Shown here: piece by piece, positions 1-5,039 of the stretch
Layout of the letters: each line of letters starts with the position of its first letter
Position numbering within the stretch: position 1 is the first letter of the stretch
Origin: Candidatus Dadabacteria bacterium
GTDB lineage: Bacteria; Desulfobacterota_D; UBA1144; Nemesobacterales; UBA2774
NCBI GenBank assembly: GCA_030632765.1
Contig: DAOVUC010000081.1
Location: 1 to 7,318, forward strand
DNA length: 7,318 nt
Direction: 5' to 3'
Made by a program: the position numbers and the translations under genes
Notes under the pieces: model-generated
The model's input: the letters and a program-made list of their open reading frames with translations, nothing else
Database searches by the model: none
What the model was told of the DNA's origin: nothing

Positions 1-1980
1 CTCGTAGGATTTTTTTATATTATTATTCAACTCACTATACTCATGTGAGAGGTCACTAGCACGCTCTTTATCCTGAAAATTTGAAGGATCGGCTAAGAAG
101 CCTTCAAGATCAACTTTTTTGTCTTCATAGGAGTGAATTCTTTTCTCGAGATCTGACAATGCTCCTAAAAGCTGTTTCTGACTGAGCTCTTCCCAATTCT
201 CCATATTCTCTATACCGTGCTCAACAAGCTCCTTATAAAGACGGTTACGTCTCTCTGCTTGTTTGCGTTTGTTCTGGGCAGCCCGGGGTTTATCGTCCGA
301 TTCAAACGTACCATTTTCGTTCTCATTAATAACAAGGGATGATTGCGTCTCTCTATTAGACTGATGATAGTGAAACTCTGAATAGGTACCGGGATATGTA
401 ACCAACCCTTTTTCCTCCGCATACCAAATCTTATTGGCAACCCGGTCGAGAAAATGCCGGTCATGACTTACGACAACAAAAGTGCCCTTATACTGCCTTA
501 ATGCCTCGATTAAGACATCCCTGGATTGTATATCCAAATGATTTGTAGGCTCATCAAGTATCATAAAATTCTTAGGAGATAGAAGTGTTTTTGCGAGAGC
601 GACCCTACTCTTTTCTCCTCCTGATAAAACGCTCACAGGTTTAAAAACATCCCCTTCAGTAAAGAGAAAGGCTCCAAGCAATGATCTGATCTCAGTTTCA
701 TTTTGACTGTAGCCGGCGGACTTAAGCTCTTCAACAATTGTGTTAGAAGTATTAAGAGTCTCCGCCTGGTGCTGAGCAAAGTATGTAAGCTCTACATTGT
801 GTCCCAACTTCCTAGTGCCCTCAAAGGGTTCTGAGCCCTGAAGGATTCTTGCAAGCGTACTTTTCCCGGCCCCGTTCTTTCCAATAAGAGCTATCTTATC
901 ACCCTTTGATATAGTCAGAGCACTCGCATCCTCAAACACTCTAAGCTCTCTACCATCCTTGAGCTGATACGACTTTGAAAACTCAGATAACTCAAGCACA
1001 ATCCTGCCTGACTGCTTGGGTTCGGGGAATTTAAATTTAATCGAAGCACCCTCAGAATCAGGAGGCGGTATGCGCTCTAGTTTCTCAAGCATCTTGATTC
1101 TGCTCTGCGCCTGCTTCGCTTTGGTATTTTTGTAACGAAACCTCTCAATAAACCTCTCAGTCTCCTTGATCATTCGCTGTTGATTATCATATGCGGACTT
1201 CTGAATGATCAGACGGGATTGGCGCTCTGTTACGTAAGATGAATAGTTCCCTGTATATTCAATAATGTTGCCGGTACCTAACTCGGCAATGGTGGTCACC
1301 ATACGGTTTAAGAAATACTGATCGTGGGATACTAAAATTACGGTTCCTTTAAACTGTTTTAAATATTCCTCAAGCCAATCTATGCTCTCTATATCCAAGT
1401 GGTTTGTAGGCTCGTCGAGTAAAAGTATATTCGGGTTCTGCAAAAGGAGTTTGGCAAGAGCCACTCGCATTCTCCAACCACCAGAGAAAGTGTTTAAAGC
1501 CTTGTTTAAATCACTGGCCTCAAAACCAAGACCAAGGAGCATCTTCTCGGTTTGATGCCTTATCGTATGTGAATCCCTTGTTCTTAATTCATTATGAATG
1601 GTATCCAACCTTAAAAGAGACTTTCTATATAAAGCGGAGTCGTGATCCGAGATGTTATTTAATTGCTCTGCAATAGACTCTGACTCGCATTCGAGCTCCT
1701 GTATTTCGTTAAAAACACTTAGGGCTTCTTCTATGATTGCTATATCAGAATCTGTCTCCTCAACTTCCTGGGGAAGATAACCTATTACGTGAGAAGGGGG
1801 CATGGATACAACTCCTGCGTCCGGTTTATACAAGCCAGCTAGCATATTGAGCAAAGTTGTCTTACCTACACCGTTTGGACCGAATAGCCCTATCCTCTTC
1901 CCGTCTTTTATATGCCAGGATAGATTCTTGAATATGTCTCTTGATCCAAAAGAGAGGGATATATTTTTAAGCTGAATCAT
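1..1980 (-). CDS. ABC-F family ATPase, YheS-like (3' end cut by window edge)
   Basis: A soluble, ribosome-associated ABC-F protein: two ABC ATPase domains and no membrane segment. 660 codons are present from the ATG at 1980, with no stop before base 1. Domain 1 has Walker A GPNGVGKT (34-41), Q-loop Q71, signature FSGGW (165-169), Walker B ILLLDEPTNHLD (185-196) and switch His219. Domain 2 has GKNGAGKS (367-374), LSGGE (452-456), MILDEPTNHLD (473-483) and His506. The inter-domain linker (about 260-305) is basic and helical and contains TKAKQAQSRIKMLE, the P-site tRNA-contacting linker of the family. FSGGWRMR, EYTGNYSS and YFAQHQ closely match E. coli YheS. Residues from about 560 form a charged coiled coil, as in YheS and Uup, so only some 10-25 residues are probably missing. 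No clear Shine-Dalgarno sequence precedes the ATG, but MIQLKNISLSFG is a canonical ABC-F start. ABC-F proteins act in translation by rescuing or adjusting stalled ribosomes; antibiotic protection cannot be read from this sequence. It follows the lipoprotein gene by 41 bp. Confidence 0.95.
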   Translation of the reverse strand, partial: MIQLKNISLSFGSRDIFKNLSWHIKDGKRIGLFGPNGVGKTTLLNMLAGLYKPDAGVVSMPPSHVIGYLPQEVEETDSDIAIIEEALSVFNEIQELECESESIAEQLNNISDHDSALYRKSLLRLDTIHNELRTRDSHTIRHQTEKMLLGLGFEASDLNKALNTFSGGWRMRVALAKLLLQNPNILLLDEPTNHLDIESIDWLEEYLKQFKGTVILVSHDQYFLNRMVTTIAELGTGNIIEYTGNYSSYVTERQSRLIIQKSAYDNQQRMIKETERFIERFRYKNTKAKQAQSRIKMLEKLERIPPPDSEGASIKFKFPEPKQSGRIVLELSEFSKSYQLKDGRELRVFEDASALTISKGDKIALIGKNGAGKSTLARILQGSEPFEGTRKLGHNVELTYFAQHQAETLNTSNTIVEELKSAGYSQNETEIRSLLGAFLFTEGDVFKPVSVLSGGEKSRVALAKTLLSPKNFMILDEPTNHLDIQSRDVLIEALRQYKGTFVVVSHDRHFLDRVANKIWYAEEKGLVTYPGTYSEFHYHQSNRETQSSLVINENENGTFESDDKPRAAQNKRKQAERRNRLYKELVEHGIENMENWEELSQKQLLGALSDLEKRIHSYEDKKVDLEGFLADPSNFQDKERASDLSHEYSELNNNIKKSYE

Positions 1981-2021
1981 CTATGTGTGTTAAAGTAAAT
2001 ACAGGGACAAACTATCTTTTT

Positions 2022-2378
2022 TTATTCTTTAGTAAACTCTATCGTAGTATTAATATAAGTAAACTCAGACTCCGGCTTTAATACCAACTTTTTATCATCG
2101 TCCTTAAGTTCATAACTAAAAGTTACATCGCTGTCCCCTTCTATATCCAAGGTCAAGGTTTCTTTATCTTTATCATAATCGTAAGTTCCCTCAAGATTAA
2201 CGGATATTGTCTTTCCTATCATAAGTTTAAAGAATTTATCTCTCTTAAACTCTAAATCGAAAACCCCGGACTCCCATTTTCCTACAAAAGGGTTAATCAG
2301 ATTTTCTACCGAGCTGCATCCGACATAAAATAATAAGGCAAAGGAGAATACTGTTAAAATTCTAATATGTCTACCCAT
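2022..2378 (-). CDS. Small predicted lipoprotein, function unknown
   Basis: 118 residues. The N-terminus is a lipoprotein signal: basic MGRHIR, a hydrophobic core (residues 7-19), then YVGC with Cys21 as the likely lipidated residue. Tyr at -3 is unusual, since Leu, Val or Ile is normal, so processing is likely rather than certain. The mature part (about 97 residues) is rich in alternating polar and hydrophobic residues (GKWESG, EFKRDKFF, GTYDYD, ETLTLDIEGD, SYELKDDDKKLVL). This is the pattern of a small beta-barrel or lipocalin-like sandwich, as in many 'NPFVGKWE'-type secreted proteins. No catalytic motif is visible. GGAG lies 10 nt before the ATG. The stop codon is 41 bp before the ABC-F gene, so the two may be one transcript. 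The product most likely sits on the periplasmic face of a membrane. A specific role cannot be assigned. Confidence 0.8.
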   Translation of the reverse strand: MGRHIRILTVFSFALLFYVGCSSVENLINPFVGKWESGVFDLEFKRDKFFKLMIGKTISVNLEGTYDYDKDKETLTLDIEGDSDVTFSYELKDDDKKLVLKPESEFTYINTTIEFTKE

Positions 2379-2456
2379 ACTGAATCCACTCCATTATAAA
2401 ATTAATGGTTTGAGAAATCTGTTTAATCTATCAGCAAAATTTTAGCAATAATTAAG

Positions 2457-2509
2457 TATGAATAAGATACACTACTGGGTTGAAATTTGTATGTATATGT
2501 TTCTTTCTT
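2457..2509 (+). repeat. 53-bp direct repeat, copy 1
   Basis: It begins TATGAATAAGATACACTAC and ends GTATGTATATGTTTCTTTCTT. It aligns without gaps to 2968-3020 over 53 positions with 5 mismatches, four of them clustered at the centre. It is AT-rich, is not palindromic and has no coding potential. It starts 79 bp upstream of the lipoprotein start, in the opposite orientation to that gene. Confidence 0.85.
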
Positions 2510-2550
2510 GTACCGCGCCCCCTTTTTCAAACTCGGTTTAAGTTGGAATA

Positions 2551-2563
2551 CGGGTAGCACCCG
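2551..2563. repeat. Short hairpin CGGGT-AGC-ACCCG
   Basis: A perfect 5-bp, GC-rich stem with a 3-nt loop. There is no following T-run on either strand, so it does not look like a Rho-independent terminator. It lies 41 bp after repeat copy 1. Confidence 0.5.
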
Positions 2564-2687
2564 CTAGTGTAGGGTTTCTAAGATGCTTCTGTGTATGTGA
2601 TTAATTTGTACTGTTTCCTTATATCTAAGCTCAGTTTGCACGGGGCAGGATGGATGAGGTAGGATGGTGAGTGAGTCTTTAATATTT

Positions 2688-2711
2688 CTTCTTTTCAATG
2701 ATGAAAAGAAG
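2688..2711. repeat. Perfect 10-bp inverted repeat, 4-nt loop
   Basis: Arms CTTCTTTTCA (2688-2697) and TGAAAAGAAG (2702-2711) flank ATGA. The stem is AT-rich with polypurine and polypyrimidine strands. On the plus strand it is followed by CAAAAA, on the minus strand by AAATATT, so neither side gives a terminator T-tract. It is best read as a palindromic unit of an intergenic repeat. Confidence 0.65.
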
Positions 2712-2748
2712 CAAAAATCACCCGACTGCACAGAAATTAGCTAAAAAT

Positions 2749-2820
2749 AAATTATTCTGGCTAAATCTTATACTTCCGCCGTATGCTGTATAAGATTTTT
2801 AACGCTATCCTAAATAATTT
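2749..2820. repeat. Long imperfect palindrome, perfect 11-bp core
   Basis: The core arms AAATCTTATAC (2763-2773) and GTATAAGATTT (2788-2798) are perfectly complementary around a 14-nt loop (2774-2787). Outside them, AAATTATT (2749-2756) pairs with AATAATTT (2813-2820), with 6 and 14 unpaired or partly paired bases between outer and inner stems. The nested symmetry over 72 bp is that of a small palindromic repeat element or a structured RNA, and no T-run follows. Confidence 0.65.
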
Positions 2821-2832
2821 TCTTTACTCAAT

Positions 2833-2898
2833 TTCCGTAATGTCGGAATCCAAAGACAAAAGAGAAAGAAAGATTTCTCTCGTGCACACAAGGTGTGC
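2833..2898. repeat. Three consecutive small stem-loops
   Basis: TTCCG/CGGAA (2833-2837, 2844-2848), AGAGAAA/TTTCTCT (2861-2867, 2874-2880) and GCACAC/GTGTGC (2884-2889, 2893-2898) are perfect stems with loops of 6, 6 and 3 nt. The flanks TCAATTTCCG (2829-2838 region) and CGAAATGA (2903-2910) can pair imperfectly around the last two stems, giving a possible branched fold. The wording AGATTTCTC...TTCGAAATGAC resembles palindromic intergenic repeats I recall from many bacterial genomes, but this could not be checked here. Confidence 0.5.
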
Positions 2899-2967
2899 CG
2901 TTCGAAATGACTAATTAGTAGTGTGTTTTGGAACTGGATAAATTTTGCTACGCTTGGTCACTTTATT

Positions 2968-3020
2968 TATGAATAAGATACACTACCGTATAGAAATTTG
3001 TATGTATATGTTTTTTTCTT
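2968..3020 (+). repeat. 53-bp direct repeat, copy 2
   Basis: The second copy of the sequence at 2457-2509, in the same orientation, with 48 of 53 positions identical. It ends 37 bp before the ATG of the C26 hydrolase gene, so it lies where that gene's promoter or leader should be. Start-to-start spacing of the copies is 511 bp; recombination between them would remove that length. Confidence 0.85.
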
Positions 3021-3057
3021 TATCTTAAGCTAAAGAGGGGAACTTATCTAAAATTCA

Positions 3058-3753
3058 ATGAAAAGTAATAAACCGATAATAGGTATAACGACTGATATCA
3101 AAAACGGGAATTTTGAGATAGAAGAAAAGTACGCGCACGCCATAGCCAATGCCGGAGGAATCCCCATACTCATCCCATCTATGCCCGGAAATGGCGATTT
3201 AATTAAGGAAACCGTGGCAAGAATCGACGGCCTTCTTTTACCTGGCTCTAGAGATATGGACCCCAAATACTATAATGAGACGCCTCATCCTAAATTGAGA
3301 CCTATGAGCCTTGAAAGGACGGAGATTGAGTTCGCTGTTTTGGAAAACACAGTGAACAATAAAAGGCCGGTGCTTGGAATTTGCGGCGGTATGCAACTGA
3401 TGAACGTCTTTTTCGGTGGGTCACTATTTCAGGACATTTATGCATTTCTTCCCGATGCACTGCCACATGAAAAAGGAGCCCTGCACGATGTAGCCGTTGA
3501 TAAATCAAGCATGCTATATGAGATAATTGGTGTAGAGAGACTCTCTGTAAAGAGCTACCACCATCAGGCTGTAAAGGACATTGGCAGTGGACTTAAAAAG
3601 TGCGCTGAATCCGCAGACAATATAGTAGAGGGGATAGAGTCTACTGAGAACAACTACATGTTGGGCATTCAATGGCACCCAGAGCTTGAAGATGGGGAAA
3701 TTTCCAAAAAGATATTCAATTCATTTATTGAGGAATGCACCCGGAGTGTATAA
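3058..3753 (+). CDS. Gamma-glutamyl-GABA hydrolase-like (peptidase C26, PuuD family)
   Basis: 231 residues, close to the usual 230-255 of the family: a cytoplasmic class I glutamine amidotransferase fold acting alone as a hydrolase. The family cleaves gamma-glutamyl amide bonds, for example gamma-glutamyl-GABA in putrescine breakdown. Visible signatures are PIIGIT at the start (6-11), LLLPGSRDMDP (59-69, normally PGG.D), the nucleophile elbow GICGGMQ with Cys109, SYHHQAV (166-172) and WHPE with His207 and Glu209, which complete the Cys-His-Glu triad. All three catalytic residues are present, so an active enzyme is expected. The actual substrate is unknown because no putrescine or GABA genes adjoin it. 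The only purine-rich SD-like block (AAGAGGGG, 3033-3040) is 17 nt before the ATG, longer than usual, and no better in-frame start exists. It is the only plus-strand gene here and converges on the YqjE-like gene with 16 bp between stops. Confidence 0.9.
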   Translation: MKSNKPIIGITTDIKNGNFEIEEKYAHAIANAGGIPILIPSMPGNGDLIKETVARIDGLLLPGSRDMDPKYYNETPHPKLRPMSLERTEIEFAVLENTVNNKRPVLGICGGMQLMNVFFGGSLFQDIYAFLPDALPHEKGALHDVAVDKSSMLYEIIGVERLSVKSYHHQAVKDIGSGLKKCAESADNIVEGIESTENNYMLGIQWHPELEDGEISKKIFNSFIEECTRSV

Positions 3754-3769
3754 ATAGAGCTATTCAGAT

Positions 3770-4231
3770 TTAGTCCGACGTGCTTTGGCTTAAAGAGATA
3801 AATAGTTCAGTCAGCAGCTTGCGGGAATCAGGAGAAGAGCCTGCTATAAAACCGGCGGCCACAGCCATGAGACCGGACTCAAGCGGATATTCATTTATAA
3901 TCTCATTTGCATTTTCAAACTGCGTTGCCCCAGCTGAGGCTTTCTTTTTTTTCTTACTACCTGAGCTCTTTGTTAATGAACTTACAATTAGAACAAGAGC
4001 ACCCGCTAGCAAGATGGCAATTAATCCGCTGTATAAAGCTGCAGCGTATGGGGTTAATAGAGTGGTGAGATAGAGGAATGAGGACCAAACTAAAAAACCT
4101 AGTCCAATAATTATTAAAATACAGGAGACAAACAATACAGCGGCGAATATAACTAGACGAGTCAACATCGTACGGATATATTCGTTTCCGGGCTTTAATG
4201 CCAGTGATAATATCCTGTTAAGGTTTCCCAA
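3770..4231 (-). CDS. YqjE/DUF1469-like two-helix membrane protein
   Basis: 153 residues with two strong membrane helices (about 24-50 and 62-86) separated by a short loop, the layout of the YqjE / phage-holin-3_6 type (DUF1469) proteins. A KKKKK stretch (93-97) follows helix 2, then a polar linker and a third moderately hydrophobic segment (YPLESGLMAVAAGFIAG, 115-131) with GxxxG. The start is TTG at 4231, six bases after the TAG of the upstream YqjD-like gene, with AGG in that gene's last codons serving as SD, so translation is probably coupled. The next in-frame ATG (codon 22) would cut into the first helix flank. Together with the upstream gene this reproduces the yqjD-yqjE order of E. coli, where the products are inner-membrane proteins of poorly known function. 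The lysine run is coded with a slippery A AAA AAG (3950-3944); see findings. Despite the holin-like fold, no lysis function is implied. Confidence 0.75.
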   Translation of the reverse strand: MGNLNRILSLALKPGNEYIRTMLTRLVIFAAVLFVSCILIIIGLGFLVWSSFLYLTTLLTPYAAALYSGLIAILLAGALVLIVSSLTKSSGSKKKKKASAGATQFENANEIINEYPLESGLMAVAAGFIAGSSPDSRKLLTELFISLSQSTSD

Positions 4232-4237
4232 GTTGAT

Positions 4238-4534
4238 CTACCTACGGTCAAACAGCTTGCCAAGAAAAAGACCGACAATAAAAGCTATTAGGAGACTTTG
4301 TAAAGGTTTTTCTCTAATATGGTCCTCTATTGATTCCACCTTCTCTTTGCCTTTTTCACGAGCAGATTGAAATTCATCTTGAAGACCCTCGCTTAATCTT
4401 TCCTTTACAGCTTCAGTCTCACTCTTCCCTTTTTCAAGGAGTGACTGAGCAATTCCACTCAGATCTTCCCTTAACTTTGAGATATCATCCTTAAGGGCTT
4501 CAACATCTTTACCTAAACCATTATCTTGATCCAT
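4238..4534 (-). CDS. DUF883/YqjD-ElaB-like membrane-anchored protein
   Basis: 98 residues from the ATG at 4534. This start is preferred over a longer in-frame ATG at 4570 because GGAAGG lies 8 nt before it and because MDQDNG...DVEALKDDISKLREDL is the typical family N-terminus. Residues 8-72 are a long charged amphipathic helix or coiled coil. Residues 76-98 (KPLQSLLIAFIVGLFLGKLFDRR without its last three as anchor) form a single C-terminal membrane helix with GLFLG (GxxxG) and the closing Arg-Arg seen in YqjD, ElaB and YgaM. In E. coli these tail-anchored proteins bind ribosomes or dimerise at the inner membrane in stationary phase; the same role here is inference. It is first in a two-gene unit with the YqjE-like gene (6 bp gap). 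Promoter-like sequences lie just upstream at 4559-4588. Confidence 0.85.
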   Translation of the reverse strand: MDQDNGLGKDVEALKDDISKLREDLSGIAQSLLEKGKSETEAVKERLSEGLQDEFQSAREKGKEKVESIEDHIREKPLQSLLIAFIVGLFLGKLFDRR

Positions 4535-4558
4535 AAGTTTCACCTTCCGATTAACATA

Positions 4559-4588
4559 ATTATACAACAATTATAGCATAATACACAA
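4559..4588 (-). promoter_or_regulatory. Candidate sigma-70-type promoter(s) of the YqjD-like gene
   Basis: On the minus strand TTGTGT (4588-4583) is separated by 18 nt from TATAAT (4564-4559), a perfect -10. A second TATAAT (4575-4570) is preceded by TGC, giving an extended -10 (TGnTATAAT). Either would start transcription shortly before the SD at 4548-4543. The choice between them cannot be made by eye, and AT-rich DNA produces TATAAT by chance. Confidence 0.5.
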
Positions 4589-4661
4589 ACTATAACTCTA
4601 CAAAGTTAAGACCTAACGGAGAGGCGATTTTGCAGTTAGCCCATTGAAGGATCAATCAAAC

Positions 4662-4763
4662 CTATATGGACAGTTTGCTCCCGAGTTTGTCGACCGTCAT
4701 TCGTGAGATTCGTAACTGGTATGGTTTTAATTCGTCTTTAGTTTCGATTTTTTCTGCAGTCAT
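4662..4763 (-). pseudogene. Severed N-terminus of a GHKL (HSP90/MORC-like) ATPase
   Basis: A 33-codon ORF, ATG at 4763 to TAG at 4662. Its second half, LRISRMTVDKLGSKLS (residues 17-32), closely resembles the start of a family of bacterial ATP-binding proteins with an HSP90/gyrase B-like (HATPase) domain. There, as I recall it, the text runs LRISxMTVDKLGVKLYDK...ELIANxYDADA. Here the reading ends just after KLS, so the ATP-binding N, G1 and G2 boxes are all missing and the peptide cannot be an ATPase. The match is from memory of the family and was not searched. No SD sequence lies at a usable distance; the nearest GAGG is about 23 nt upstream. A TTGCAG-N18-TATAAT pair (4843-4838, 4819-4814) survives upstream. 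It is most simply a deletion remnant, with the junction near 4665-4675. A genuine 33-residue peptide is the alternative. Confidence 0.45.
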
Positions 4764-4765
4764 AT

Positions 4766-4779
4766 ATATTAATTAATAT
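4766..4779. repeat. Perfect 14-bp AT palindrome
   Basis: ATATTAATTAATAT is its own reverse complement and ends 2 bp before the ATG of the truncated ATPase ORF, where an SD sequence would be expected. It could be an operator for the lost gene or chance in AT-rich DNA. Confidence 0.35.
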
Positions 4780-4813
4780 CATTTCCTCACTTGGATTTCC
4801 ATTCTTGTGACTA

Positions 4814-4843
4814 ATTATATAATAATTGCCTCAACAACTGCAA
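4814..4843 (-). promoter_or_regulatory. Weak candidate promoter before the truncated ATPase ORF
   Basis: TTGCAG (4843-4838) and a perfect TATAAT (4819-4814) are 18 nt apart on the minus strand, about 50 bp before the ATG at 4763. The -35 matches the consensus at only three positions. Confidence 0.3.
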
Positions 4844-4879
4844 CACGTACTTCAATATTCAGAAATGAATAGGGCAATC

Positions 4880-4987
4880 TCAATTTTCCTTGTTTTCCCC
4901 CTTCCACTTCTCCGTCACATCCACCCACTCCCCCTCTTTGCCCTCCTGATAAAACCTGCCGTTTTTAGTGTAACCTATTAAATCCAT
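4880..4987 (-). CDS. Possible small ORF, 35 residues, function unknown
   Basis: ATG at 4987 to TGA at 4880. The peptide starts MDLIGYTKNGRFYQEGKEG and continues with EWVDVTEKWKGENKEN. It is strongly hydrophilic, has no membrane segment and has two Trp residues. AAAGGG precedes the ATG by only 3 nt, giving an SD that is close but usable. It begins 52 bp after the VKOR-thioredoxin stop on the same strand, so it could be the last gene of that transcript. The reading frame stays open upstream to 5116 inside the VKOR gene, but that part is a shadow and the internal ATG is the only sensible start. Codons in the second half end mostly in G (GAG, GGG, GTG, AAG), unlike the neighbours. I do not recognise the family; a chance ORF remains possible. 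Confidence 0.35.
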   Translation of the reverse strand: MDLIGYTKNGRFYQEGKEGEWVDVTEKWKGENKEN

Positions 4988-5039
4988 TAACCCTTTATTA
5001 TGAGACCGCTTTATACTGGATGGAATTAAAGGGTATATA

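Larger units (their letters stand above)
2379..3057. other. Non-coding repeat-rich region between divergent genes
   Basis: About 680 bp between the divergently transcribed lipoprotein and C26 hydrolase genes. No convincing ORF was seen on either strand. The content is two direct copies of a 53-bp sequence (2457-2509 and 2968-3020), with perfect or near-perfect palindromes between them at 2551-2563, 2688-2711, 2749-2820, 2833-2848, 2861-2880 and 2884-2898. There is also a short G-rich purine tract (2647-2671) in which AGGATGG occurs twice, 14 nt apart. This density of hairpins exceeds what promoters for two genes need and suggests accumulated intergenic repeat elements. No tRNA or known riboswitch was recognised. 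Confidence 0.7.
4571..4879. other. Non-coding stretch upstream of the YqjD-like gene
   Basis: About 310 bp that hold the candidate promoters at 4559-4588, the 33-codon GHKL ATPase remnant (4662-4763), a 14-bp perfect AT palindrome (4766-4779), a possible promoter (4814-4843) and a 6-bp hairpin TATTCA-GAAA-TGAATA (4856-4871). No other gene is supported. The segment looks like debris left after loss of a larger gene. Confidence 0.5.

Noticed and set aside
210..464. 84-residue minus-strand ORF
   Set aside because: It lies in another frame wholly inside the ABC-F gene, whose motifs are unmistakable there; the translation has no recognisable domain.
2393..2398. TATAAT on the minus strand as promoter of the lipoprotein gene
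   Set aside because: Transcription would begin at about 2386, leaving the SD outside the transcript, and no -35 is found at a suitable distance.
2688..2711. Rho-independent terminator
   Set aside because: The stem is AT-rich and neither strand has a T-run after it; the nearby genes diverge, so no transcript should end here.
2457..3020. CRISPR array
   Set aside because: Only two copies of a 53-bp repeat, separated by 458 bp; no regular spacing and no cas genes.
3048..3266. Minus-strand ORF of 72 residues opposite the C26 hydrolase start
   Set aside because: Antisense shadow of a gene with a clear catalytic triad; no SD or family signature.
3302..3508. Minus-strand ORF of 68 residues opposite the C26 hydrolase
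   Set aside because: Antisense shadow across the nucleophile-elbow region; no independent support.
3780..4073. Plus-strand ORF of 97 residues
   Set aside because: Antisense of the YqjE-like gene; the minus-strand frame has two clean membrane helices and an operon context.
3770..4231. Phage holin or prophage remnant
   Set aside because: The holin-like fold belongs to the DUF1469/YqjE type and is paired with a YqjD-like gene; no phage genes are nearby.
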